Source: Lucifuga dentata (Eukaryota > Chordata > Actinopteri > Ophidiiformes > Bythitidae). Taken from it: DNA of 64,000 bases. This document shows positions 26,901 through 39,700 of this stretch, piece by piece. Position 1 is the first letter of the stretch, and the number at the start of each line of letters is the position of its first letter. The DNA lies in NCBI GenBank assembly GCA_014773175.1, contig VXCM01001343.1:194805-258804 (forward strand), read 5' to 3'. A program made the position numbers and the translations under genes. The notes beneath the pieces were generated by a model that saw only the letters and a list, made by a program, of their open reading frames with translations, did not search any database and was not told the DNA's origin.

Positions 26901-27899
26901 AACTCATATCAATTAACTAGAGTCTTGTGTCTTGCTGTCCTCCGTATTATGCAGCGTTCATTGTGAACTCGGAGTTTCTGTCTTTTGACTCGGAAAAGTC
27001 CAAGGAATTCTGACTCTGAAATTCAGACAAGCTTTACCAACCCTAACTGGTACTGATGTCATTTAATTAATTTAACCATCAGCAATAATTTCTCTATTTA
27101 TAAATGACGTTTAGAAGCATTTTCTTTAAATCAATCAGCATTCCGTCACAGTAATTGGTTAAAAATAAACATAAGCTAAATTGTAACATTTATGAGCTAT
27201 TTTCCTTTTTCAATATAGTTCATAAACGTTAAAATATACCTTCTTTTGGTCCATTGGAACAAACAAAACAAGAGTTTTCATGAAGGCATCCATGGTGTCT
27301 CCCATTTTGTTTAGCTTGAACACATGGTGTCATAAATAACATAATTCCAACCTCCCAGGTCCGAGGTGCAACAAATGCAGCATTAACACTGGGTTAGCCA
27401 AGCTGTTACAGGAAATGATGAGGTGTACTCATTGTACAGACAACGCTGACAAGTTCTTTCTTTTCACTTTTCATAATGAGGTATGACAAATCAGATTTGT
27501 GTGTCATATGAGGGGAAAAAAAAGAAAATAAAAAGTGTAACACTTTCATAATGTTTAAACATTGCCTGTCTACTTTTTTATGTTTATCTTTCTGCATGCC
27601 TTTATGCCCTTCAGTCTGTTTGCTTTAGTAAACACTTAAAACATGTTTTTGTAACCTTTACTTTTCTCTCCATATCTGTCTTTTGTTGTTATCTATACTT
27701 TTGTTAATTCAGGCAATTTTAATGTTTATCTGCCTGTCTGCTTGACCTCAGGTCAATGAAACAAATCTTCATCGGTGGTTTTCTTTTTCAAAAAGGAATC
27801 TTTAAACTATTTCAGACATGCCAGTATTGATGAGGTCAGGCAGGTTTCTGTTTAGGGTGAAACTTGAATCAAATTTCAAGGCTGCTTGTTCGCTTGCAT

Positions 27900-27948
<49 letters not shown>

Positions 27949-28286
27949 AGTGTGTATGCAAGTGGGTAGGTAGTTAGGTTTCTTTGCTTCTAAATCAAGC
28001 ATGTCGAAGTACACCTGGAGATAGAGACATAGGAGAGTTGTGAAAGTCATCCATCTATGTCTATTGCTCCATACCTCACCTCTCTCAGCTCCCACACAGT
28101 GGGGGTTGAAAATGTGAAAAATACTCCTTTGTCTGTTTATGTATGTGTCAGAGAAAGAAAGACACAGAGGCAGAGGAATGAAAAAAGAGACAGAGTTTAG
28201 GAGTTTGTATTTGCAAAATATATGTGCAGAATTTCAGTAAATTGGGACAAATCAAGGGCAAAGGGCACCAAAGAACTGTTTTGACA

Positions 28287-28341
<55 letters not shown>

Positions 28342-28949
28342 ATGTCCCCACCTTATAGGTTCGGCAGGAGGGGTTGAAAGCATTTGTTCCACAAACAAAC
28401 AAGGTGTCATCATTTTGCTGCAAGAGGACTTTGATGAAATTGTGACACTCATCCTTCAGGGAGTTGCAGAGTGGGGGAGAGAGAGAGAAAAGAGAGAAGA
28501 GGCTCATGATGACATTTATATCTGCCATAATAGACACTAATAGAAATCCACATGGGGTTGTTAAAAAGAAAGGGCTCTTTTTTCCTTTCCTTTTTGTGTA
28601 CTGTATGTAGTGCTGCATACACAAAGTAGGGCATTACGTATATACATGCACAACAAACATCAAGCATAATCAAGAAATATACTGTTTCCTTATGGTACAT
28701 AAAAACATATTGAGTGTCATGCAGTGTCTAGAATAGTAAAGAAATCAGTATCCATTGCAGACACATATAAAGTTCTTTTACATACAATATTTGTTTAAAC
28801 ATAAATCCAGAGGGAATAAAATTATAGCACCATTTAATCTGTTCATAGAAAACAGATGTTTTCTATGAACTGCCATAGCAGAACGTTACATGAATTTTAG
28901 GAAATGTGCGTGTTTGTGTGTGCGTACTTGTGTGTGTGTGTGTGTGTGT

Positions 28950-29005
<56 letters not shown>

Positions 29006-29059
29006 ATTGTACAATGTATAGTTTGCTGAAGATATTTGTGATAAATTGAGTAAAACTTT

Positions 29060-29103
<44 letters not shown>

Positions 29104-29209
29104 TATACCTTATGCTTCCCTTTCATTCTGCAAGTATCAACGTCTGCCTGCCTGGACTTCCATGTCAGTTTCTGGTGAAAGAAAATGGAAATATTGGACA
29201 TACAGAAAA

Positions 29210-29246
<37 letters not shown>

Positions 29247-32200
29247 ACAGACAGGACACACAGTAAGGCAAGAGGAAAACACAGCAACAACAGAAAGCAA
29301 CAAGGAGCTCAATAACCAATCAATACAAGTAATCAATAATCATCGTCTTAGCTTCTCAATCATTGATTCCCATTAATGAGGCACCTGCTCTGGGGTGAAC
29401 TTTATTCTAAGCACTGATTCGAGATCAGTTTACCTACTTGAACTTCTCGTTCTCTGCCAGAGGGAAGGAAATACGACACTGAGCCCGGATCAGAGCAGAT
29501 TCTGTCCAAGGACAGACTCTGCCGTACAGCTCATAGCTCATTTTTGAGGACTGATAGGCTGATATTCATCTTTACACATGCACTCTATCAGTCAGTGCTG
29601 AGCTATATCTGGTATTCAGGCACGCACACACATAGACACTCACACACACACTCCTCTCCCTGTCCCTGGCCTGTGTGGCCTGAGGGTCAGCACTGAGCCG
29701 CTCTTTCAGACCGCTGTGTATTCACCGCTGTTGTACAACATGTTTGGAGCTCGGCCACTGATTAAAGACCTTCAGTCATCAATCAATCTGCATGTTTCCC
29801 ACCAGCCTTTCATCTGCAGCCCTCTCTCATTAAGAACCATTCGCCAGGCTTTGACATTGAAGTGGATGAGGTGGAGGGTGACGGGTTGTTGTATACATGA
29901 GAAGGCCCTTGTTTGAATTCTGTTTGCATGCATTATCTTCAGGCAACTGATGCCACTGAGGAGTGGATGGGATGGAATGGAGAGTGGGTTATTACAGCCG
30001 AGGACCTATGTAAATATCAAGCCCTTTTTGAATAATCTGAAACGATACAATGGGATCTTCCTCCCTTCACTGCATCTTACTTGTCTTTCTCTGTCCTTCT
30101 GCTGTTCTTTTCTGCTTTTTTCTCCCCTTCATCTCATCTTCTCTTTCCCACTTTGACCTTTCTTTCATTTCTTCCCCTGCTCACCCATTTCCCTCTGCTC
30201 CTCTCTCTCCCCCTCCCTCCTTCACTTCCACACCGTCCTCCCTGCTTCCGTTACACACTCATCAGACCTTCCGCTGTCCCGATGATGAGCGTGAATGACG
30301 CAGGCAGTTTGCTAGCTGATTGATTGGATAATGTTCTTTAGCAGGGTCACCACAACTTGCTCGATGAGTATCAGCGTGTGAGTACTGTTGGCAGACATCT
30401 ACACAATGCGTACACCCACGTGTGCACACACATAAACACACACTGGCACCCGGAGTCAGGTTGTTCGGGTTATGTTGTCAATCACAGCGTCTGTGTGTGT
30501 AATGAGAACAACACATCCTCAAAGAGATTGACGTCTCACTCACCTTACTGAAAAAGATCTCGTCACTGTTGGCAGTGTCTGTATCCACCGTGTATATGTG
30601 ATCCCTGAGAGTAATGAAGGGAGGAAGGGAGAGAGAGGGAGAGATAAGAAGATAAGATGTCAGATAGCCAGTCAGACAGTCAAAAATTCAACAAACAATA
30701 AACCCATTTCTTTTCTTCCCTTTGCTTCTCTCTGTTTTCCCCCTGCAGGCAGCAAACAACGTCAGAAAATGGGCCTTTGTATAAACTTTGTTCAAACTTA
30801 AAAAAATGACAATAAACAAAAGGGGGCCAGAGCTATTTTCTCTGTCAGACAGAAACAGTCAACAAAGGTTTAGAGCACTGTTGCATAGGCCTTGGGACAA
30901 AAGCCTCTTTGTCCCCGAGAAAGGTCTTGAAGGGGGGGGTNGAGGAGGGGGAGGTTGAGACGGGAGGTGCCAAGTCACTCAGAGCTGTTCGGGTCAATTA
31001 AGCCTAGTGTTTGAGCTACAGGAAATCTATACTAACAATCATTAAAGCTCAGACAAGAAGAGTTATGTGTGCTCGCCTGGAAATATACAACGTTCTCCTG
31101 TATTATACAGTCCAGGCATATAGGCCCCAGCAGGGCATATGGAAGACATAAAAACCACAAGGGTTAACTATGTCTCAGGCGGATGGATTGGCTGGTTGAC
31201 CGGCCATGTAGCTACACCTACTTACCATGGAAAATTAACGTGCAGACAGGGTGAGGGAGGGTGCAGGGTGTAGAAGTTGTGGAAGTGGTGCAAGTGGAAG
31301 AGAAAGAGAGGAGAAAAGGAAAGTGGCATTGTTTGAGGAGGCAGGAGAGACGCAAAGGTGACTGTGGCAAACGATGTAACAGCTTTAATTTGTTGGAGAT
31401 TAGCTGGTGAATGTGTTTTTAATCAAAGTGTGTAACAGTGGTATCGTCAGACTCACGGCTTAATTACGTTCCTGCTCCCCAACCTGCACTCAGCCAGCCA
31501 GCCTTTCTCTCTCATTAACTAAATCTAATAAAGTCTTTGGAGGAACAGGCATCTTGAAATGAATCTACTTATATCGCTTTCCGGGGGGCCTCCGCCATCT
31601 CCTCGAGGGTAAAACTCTGTCTACTTTGAGAGCAGTTGAAATTAAGAAAACAGTTCTGCCTGCTCAATGAGAGAAGGCACATTTCTGGTGGAACCATTGA
31701 CGCAATTTCAAAGCTGTCAGAGCTGCCAAAAAATTGTTGTTTTCCTTTTGTCATACTTTTCTTGTTTTGTTTCACTTCTATAGTTTACTTTCCTTGTCTA
31801 CAATTCAGTTCAAGACTTTTTTTCTGTGATATTCAGCTCTGACGCAAGAAGCAAATGAATCCACTTTAAGTTATTGAGGTCTATCCTTTGTCCGTTTTAG
31901 ACTCCGCTTCACTCGTGTTAGCAAATGCCAGATGCTGACTGTCGCCGTGCACTTTGTTGTGACATAAAATCGAGCATTTCATGCCAAAACCGCAAACTGC
32001 ACAGCAAAATGTTTCTTATTAAGGCTCTCTGGTAGCATTGCTCCAGCTAATTGATCTAGATAGAGTTTCCAGTGTTCCTGAATGTCCTGCTTGTATTTTA
32101 ATGTTTCTTTTTACCTTGCTACCAGGGTAACAAAATACACATAATTGAATTACTGGAAATTTGATTAATTATAACTATAATGTTTTAAAGTTAATAAAAA

Positions 32201-35147
32201 CTCCACACTAATGAGATTTCAGATACAGATGAAAGACAGAGGAGAAGAAACACTTGCTTTGCCTTAATCTTTTGGCTTATTTCACTGACAACATTTTAAA
32301 CTAGATCACTGCTTCATAGTTTTTGACAGTAACCTTCCCAGCTAAGCTCCCTGTCTTGTGCCTCTCTTGTTCTGGTGCTGACAGCATTCTCGAGGGCTGA
32401 GGCCTTCCAGCCGCAGGGTTTTGGTTCCAGCAGAGATTAGAGGGAGCCAAGCGATGAGGCGTCCCTCAAACATCCTGACTAGAGATGGAGGAGGACAATG
32501 GAGAGGCTGTGTCTGTGTCAACACCAGCTCTCCAAACACACACATGTGCAAGCGGACCNCCCCCCCCCCAACATGCTCACCCAAACACACACACACAGAC
32601 CCTTTCCCCTCTTCACCACTGCACCTGAACTCATGTTACAACATACTCACTTCCTTGTGGTCTCTGAGTCATATTCTATATGGTGAAAAGAAAATACAAA
32701 GAGTGGAGGACGAGCCATAGTGGTAGTTTGGCATGTTTTAGCCCATCCATCCATCCATCCATCCATTTTCTAAACCCGTCTGTCCTGTTGAGGGTCACGG
32801 GGGGGCTGGAGCCTATCCCAGCAGTCATAGGGTGATTGTGTATGCTTTACTTTATTGCCACCAATTTTCTAAAGCGTAGCATTGTTTTTTTTATACTGAT
32901 TTCCTACCTTGCAGGCAGTCAGTGATTTTCATTTATTTTGGATGCTATGAAAATAAATTTTGAGACTTGCTTGAAATAGACAGTCCATCAGAATAAACAT
33001 TTCATCAGTTTTGGGGGCTTGTGAGCAGAGTGATGTGTACAGAGATATTCAAAAAATATTTGCCAAAAGCATAGCATTCCAAGGCTGCGTCACTGAAAAA
33101 TCAAACCCAGAAGATGAACAATAAGGCAAATATGCTGTCAAAAACAAAATGTGAATTTGGTCAAATGCTGCTGTTCAGCATCCCATTCTGAAGTCAGAGC
33201 GATGACAGCAAGAATTTTACTCCCTGCTGCAACTTTATTATCACAAAATGATAATGTAACTCACAAGAATAAAGAAGATGAATGTTCTAAGACTATGAAA
33301 CACTCATACTGTGATGAAATGAACAGTAACTGATGTTTCCCTGGAAAGAAGAATATTGCCCTGAAAATGTATGCAATGCTTTAGAAAATGTTTGGCAGTG
33401 ATGTAAGTTTGTTGCAATTTGTAATTACGTAGTGCCACCATGTGCTTTTATTGTGAAGAAAATTAGAATCTTTTATTAGGTGGATTGTTTAACAAAATAT
33501 AGTTTATCTAATCATGCATCTATTTCTTCATCAAATCCTGAAGACAAGTGTCGTCATTACCCGGAAACCTAAAGCCAGGGTCAGATTTCAAGACGGTTCC
33601 TTGCTTGTTTAGTTCAGACTGAAAAACTTGCTGGACTAAAAGCTGCTGTCCTATTGGAACAAAAGATGCAGCCAAGAGTGATCACACAAACTAAATTTGT
33701 TAGTTATTTCCATTCACACTGAGCAGTTCACTGAGTACAAAAACTAGGTGTTCTATTGTTTATTGTTTTCTAGTGCAGAAACTACTGCCACATTCATTCT
33801 TCAAAAAGATAAAAGTTTGGAATCCCGACTGATATTTGCAATCTACGAGTAGATCCTATTATTTATAAAAGCCACTTCACTGCCAGTTCACTCTCTTTAT
33901 CTTCCCTTTGAGTTTAACTCCCACTGACTGTTGCCAGGCTCACTCTCAGATTTCTTCTCTTGAGTTTTGAACCACTCACACTAGCCAGACCGGGCCCAAC
34001 AAAATCTTGAAAAAAAAAAAAAAAAAAAAAGGCTCCAACCAGTCTTCTGGAATCAGAGAGAGCCAGTGTCTCCTGTCTTCAGTCCATTCACAGAACAGGA
34101 TAATCTACACTAGCCACTCTGCCCAGCGGTCACTGGTCCAAATCACTCTCTGACTCAAAATTACAGATGAATTGAGCTTCAAATGGACATCATTCATTTC
34201 ATGTTCATTTCTGGACTTTAGACAGATACCATGTGTTATGATCAGCGCTCTGAAATTCAGCTCTAATGACAGTTTTGTTGTCAACCCTGACTTCTGACTT
34301 CCTCTGGGGAGACAGGCAAGAGGAAAAAGGAATTAATAATAAACCAGAGTGCACTAAGAGCACCAAGGCCCAACAGTCCTCTGATTTTGCTTTTTTGGCA
34401 ATATAAAGACAGATTTGTTTTTTATCTTTACCTTAAAATCAGATACGTATAAAGGATTTATTTTGCAAATTCATTGCACTGCATCCTTACCTGCTAAAAA
34501 TATGTCACAACATTTTAAACTGCTGGGTTAGCATCATCCTGTCTACAAATTGGTGGTAGTTTCATGTTTCTAGCCTTATTTGTTAATCTAAAACAATGCC
34601 ATAAATGTGGCCCCTATCCAAGCATAATGATCTGAAAAATTTGGATTAATATTTGGAAAAAAAAATGCATCTTTCATTAAGATTGGTGTCTTGGTTTTCA
34701 AGAAACTGACAAATGTTGAAGTATTCCTGATTTTGCAATGTTACAGAAAGTGGAAAAAAAACTATCCATCCTGTATTTGAATCCCAATCTGAGGCTGCCT
34801 TACAATCAAATCATCTAGACAAATGCTGATAAAAATATTACTTCTTTGGCAGAGGTAATAATAAAGTGTATTATCATACATAAGACCTGAGAAAGGATGT
34901 ATTGTAATCTGGTGTTTATAGTTAAATTAAACATTAACAAACCATGAAAATCTGAGAAGAAGAAAATAACTGAAGGCTTTGACAAGTGATGAGTGCCGAG
35001 ACGAGCACAGAACATTGGCTGTCAATGTGAATCATTTGGCGTGGGCTTCACATTTCCCGAAATTCAGAGACAAAAATGTGTGAGTTGGATGGAAGGTATG
35101 CAAATATCCGCTCACCCACAAATATGGAGGCACTGTAAAAGGATGAG

Positions 35148-35186
<39 letters not shown>

Positions 35187-36463
35187 AGTACAGACCAACT
35201 GAGGGCAATCAAGAGTGTAAGATTGAAAGAGTGCAATGGAATGACACTGAGGGTCTCCGTTGGACGTGTAGCCATGTGTGCCCACAGAACACAGGGTCTT
35301 TGTGTGGAAGAATGTCGTTTTCATAACAGCCTGTTTCTTCTGGGGTGACTGTGGGACAGCCTGGTCCATCTGGTAGGCCTTTGTCAAACCATCCTACACT
35401 CCCGTGGCAGAAAAGAGGGAAGTGTGATTAGCATGCACCCTGCACCTATCGCCACCACCCCTCTTTCCTCAAAATAAATGACTACACACATCCCTCCTTT
35501 CACCCCCCCCCCCCNTCCCTCCCACCCTTTCTCTCTCATCACACTCTTCTCCAATATTCTTCTTCTTTCTTCATAACTCGATCATGGGTGGTAGAGGGGG
35601 GCCCATTGTACATTGTTTTGGCTTTCACTGGTTCAAATCCTCCTCACAAAGTGGATGGGAGGGGACCGGGAAAGCCAGCAGGCACCTTTAGCTTGTGAAG
35701 GGAGATCTTGAGGTTCTCAATAGGGTGAGGGCATCAAGAGGCCCTCAGTGATGTGGCAGCATGAAATACAACAAGCCAGAGTTCACTCCCACCCAAGCGG
35801 AGGCAGGTTGTTCTTTTAGAAGCTTAACGTTCTCTATATTCCCTCCAGATTTTCTTTTGTATCTTTGCATGTGAGTGTATTTGTGTGTGCGGCTGAAGGT
35901 TGCATGGGGGGCATCTTTTGACCACTTTTGACCAATTAGGCATGTATGCATGCAAGATAACTGCATTTTGTTGCATGAAATGTCTCCACAAACCCTTAGC
36001 AGAGAAGTTCATGTTTTTTATAGATTTGGATTGTATGTTACAAGTTTTGAATAGATTTTGTTCAGACATTTATAATTACTGCAGAGCATGCTTTTTCAAA
36101 CCACAGTGTGGACGTGGCTGGATGTCACTGATGCTGAGAGGAGAGGGAGAGGAGGCAAACGTGTAATCCCAGTCATTAGTGGGTTTTAACAGGATTTGTT
36201 GAAGCTACAATAATGGAAACTCTAGTGGCCTCCACTGCGAGACCAAAAGAGACCCAACAGGGAAGAACGGCAACCACAGTGGCACAATTGTTCCACAGGA
36301 CTGAACTCAGAGAATGTCATCTGTATTTTTGAGTATGTATGTGTGTACCTTTTTGCATGTGTGCACACACACTTGTGTCTGATTGTGTGTGTGAGCGTTA
36401 ACTGGCACCACAAATCCTCTCGTCTTAGTCCACCTACTCCCAAACTTCTCATTCTCACTCTCT

Positions 36464-36510
<47 letters not shown>

Positions 36511-36684
36511 CTCTCTCATACTCTCTCTCTAGTTCCTGTACTTCCCAGCTTCTTAGAGGGGTGTAAACACAGTGTGGTTGGTGTTACTATGGTAAAGGCC
36601 AATTGAGGGCCAGGAATGGTAAGTATTCCCTGCATGTGGAGAGACTGGGGGCATACTCGCTAGGCAAGCTATACAGTAACACAT

Positions 36685-36728
<44 letters not shown>

Positions 36729-39700
36729 ACACACACAATTATATACGCACAACCAGTTTCATTCTTTCCTTGTCACTTCCTGTCATATACAGGCACACAA
36801 AAATACACACACAACTAAACTCAACCTAAAGTTAACTTAATTCTAATTTTAACCCACTACCTTCTATCTACTAAACCCAACTCTTAATTTGTTCTCACAA
36901 TCAACAAAACCTGCACACAAATGAACACCACACATACAGTACACAGACAATAAACATGGTGGCCAAACTTTCCATATGTTCACAAATCTATATTCTGCTT
37001 GCAAATACACATCATCTGCCTTTCGCATTATGAGTGGTGCTGTATAATCCTGCTGTGACACACTAAGTGTCCAAGACAGCAATATTACACTCTTCACTCT
37101 CCTCTCCATTAGATGAGCCATTTTCATCATGAACCACTGTGGCACAGCTGTTTAAAGGGAATAAGATCAGTAATGTGATTGAGAAGATACTGATTTATCA
37201 TCATACCCCTCCTACTTAAATTCCACTCTACGCAAGCATTTGCCACATTGCATACTGTATATATGTATGAACAAAAACAGCAGGAGTGTTCCTACCTTCC
37301 TGCATATGATCAAGTGCTTTGTGTTGATTATTGCAATTGCACAAAGTAGGGTTTTAGCTGGCTAGTAACCTGTTGACATTAATCACCACAATTAAATTTT
37401 ACCCATATTTGGCAGGTTGGTGTGTGTGTGTTACCAGGTACGTTCAAGCTCTGTACACAACATATGCTGGAGAATGGAGAGCACGTATTATGATTAGGTA
37501 CCATGGATGCAGCTGTACACAGCACATTCACCCGTATACACACATAAATACACAACCATTGGCACCAACACACAGATACACATTTACAGAGACAGATATA
37601 CATACACACATACAGACACACATACATGCACACGCGCACACACACACACACACACGTACTTTGCAGAGTTCAAAATGATAAATCTCCAATTGCACAATGA
37701 TGAATTTCCTCTGAATGCTGTACATAGTGCACCCGAGCATGAAATATGGATCACTGGAATAGGAATCCTCCAGCGTCCATCTCTCACCACATCAAGAACA
37801 GTTTATTGCTTTTACTGAACGTGACTCTGCTGCTAAACACTGAAAACACACATGACAACAGATAAAGCATGAATTTTGTATATTTTTATGTTTCATAACT
37901 CACACTTAAGATACATCATGTCAGTGTATCATGGATAATGAGCAGTTGATTGCTATCATAAAAACTGCACAGAACAGCAGATGCACATGAGACTTTGTAT
38001 AAGGCTGAATGTCATGTACTGTACATATATGACTGAACATTTGTCTTCTTAATCATAAACAAATCTGTTTACTTCCTTACACCTCTTCATGATTCACGAT
38101 TAGCAACTCTATTTTTATTCTTGACATTTATAACTGGTCTGGTTAGCAGAAAATTTGTTATGCATCACTCCAGGTAATGTATTTTGAGAAAACGTGAAAT
38201 GAGAAATCAACCATATACCCAGCTTAGTGTCCACCATTTTAAAGCCTGGATATGAAAAGAGAGCAGTCTAAAACCTTATCAGGCAATAGCCGATGGAAAC
38301 TGAATCATGTAATTAGATTCCAAATATTAAGGGACTGAACTGGTCATGAACTGAATTAATACTAAAGATTCAATATCTATGAGTCGGAAAGCTCAGGCTG
38401 TGTGTTTCATATATATCTGAAAAGAAAATGACCTCAGTAATGCAGGCCATTTTCTTCAACATAATAGCCAAAGCAGACATGCAAAGGCGGAGCAACTGAT
38501 TCCACCAAATCAATACATTTCATTTAATGCTCAGAACTGAGGCTGAATTATCAATGAGTGCATTTGTTGCTGACTTACACCATTGCCAAAAACTTGACAA
38601 TTTTCCTCTCTGGATTAAGGCGACTTTTGTCTATTTACAAATTCATCTGTGGCTATGTTTGTATGCAACTTGCTCCTAAAAAAGCTTGTGATTTTATTGC
38701 CAGCACTGTAAAATGAGCCAAAGGGATTTAATACTCTGAGCAGCCATTCAAAAAACAGCCTGAATCAGTGTTGGGCTTTGGACTGTGTTCACAGTGGCCA
38801 TCTGCAAGCTGCCGCACACCAAGAACTGAGGCACGCTGGTCTGGAGGCATGATGGCAGAGCTGTGTGATGCTGGCCCCAGAATAAACAAGTTATTTGACT
38901 GGACAACCATCATAAAAGCAACTATTGATCTTTCATACTGCTGGAGCTTTTTCGCTGCAGGACTGTTTCTTGTTTCATAGCTCTGGTTGCCCTGCTGAGT
39001 TTATCGCTGGCTCGCTTTCACATTGATTTCTGAAGTGGTGATTGTGCTATTTGCCTTAAACTGATTGCCATTCAACTTTTGCATATCTGTATTGATACCC
39101 TGTTAGTGCTGATAGATCTTAGTGTATGAGCCATTGCTGGTCTGTCCAAGTTATCAATTCTAACATTCCTTTCTGTGTTGGAGTCAATGGCGGTCATCTG
39201 ACTCTCTAATCTATGGCAGCCATTCCAGTTATTCCAGGGTCACATACCCCTGCCATGTGTCAGAATTCCCATCTGCTTTAAGCAAGCATGCAAGTATGGG
39301 ACAGATGCACCAAGTGACTTCACACGTCCAAACTTGATCACATAAACACATGCAAAGCTCAGCAAAGAAACACACACGCCAACACATGCTCACCAGCCCA
39401 AAATTAAAATCCATACGCACACATACGACCATATCACACTCACTTCTAAATCCATTCAACAACTGGGTAACACACACACTAAACTGTGTAACAAATGCCT
39501 CTCTAATGCATGCTGACACACATGCGCACACACAACTCACACACAAACTTGCACACTCCCTTCTAATAAACCCTCTGTGTCTCATTTCCCTTTCCTACCC
39601 CCCTAGGCCCCCGCCACCCCATGTGGAGCAGGTGGGCAACAGACAGACCAAAGACTGTGACCAAAGTCCCCTTTCTCCCCACCCCATGATGCACACACAC

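Larger units (their letters stand above)
20521..28351 (-). other. Intron 6
   Basis: 7.8 kb. Contains a CT run (about 21690-21728), AT/CA runs near 22207-22260, the TIR element (23797-24253), GT and CA runs near 24865 and 25230, the 15-bp inverted repeat, the Tigger-like MITE (25572-26006), TG runs at about 26312-26342 and 27905-27947, and the (TG)26 next to the exon 6 donor. No exon-like sequence was found. Confidence 0.8.
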
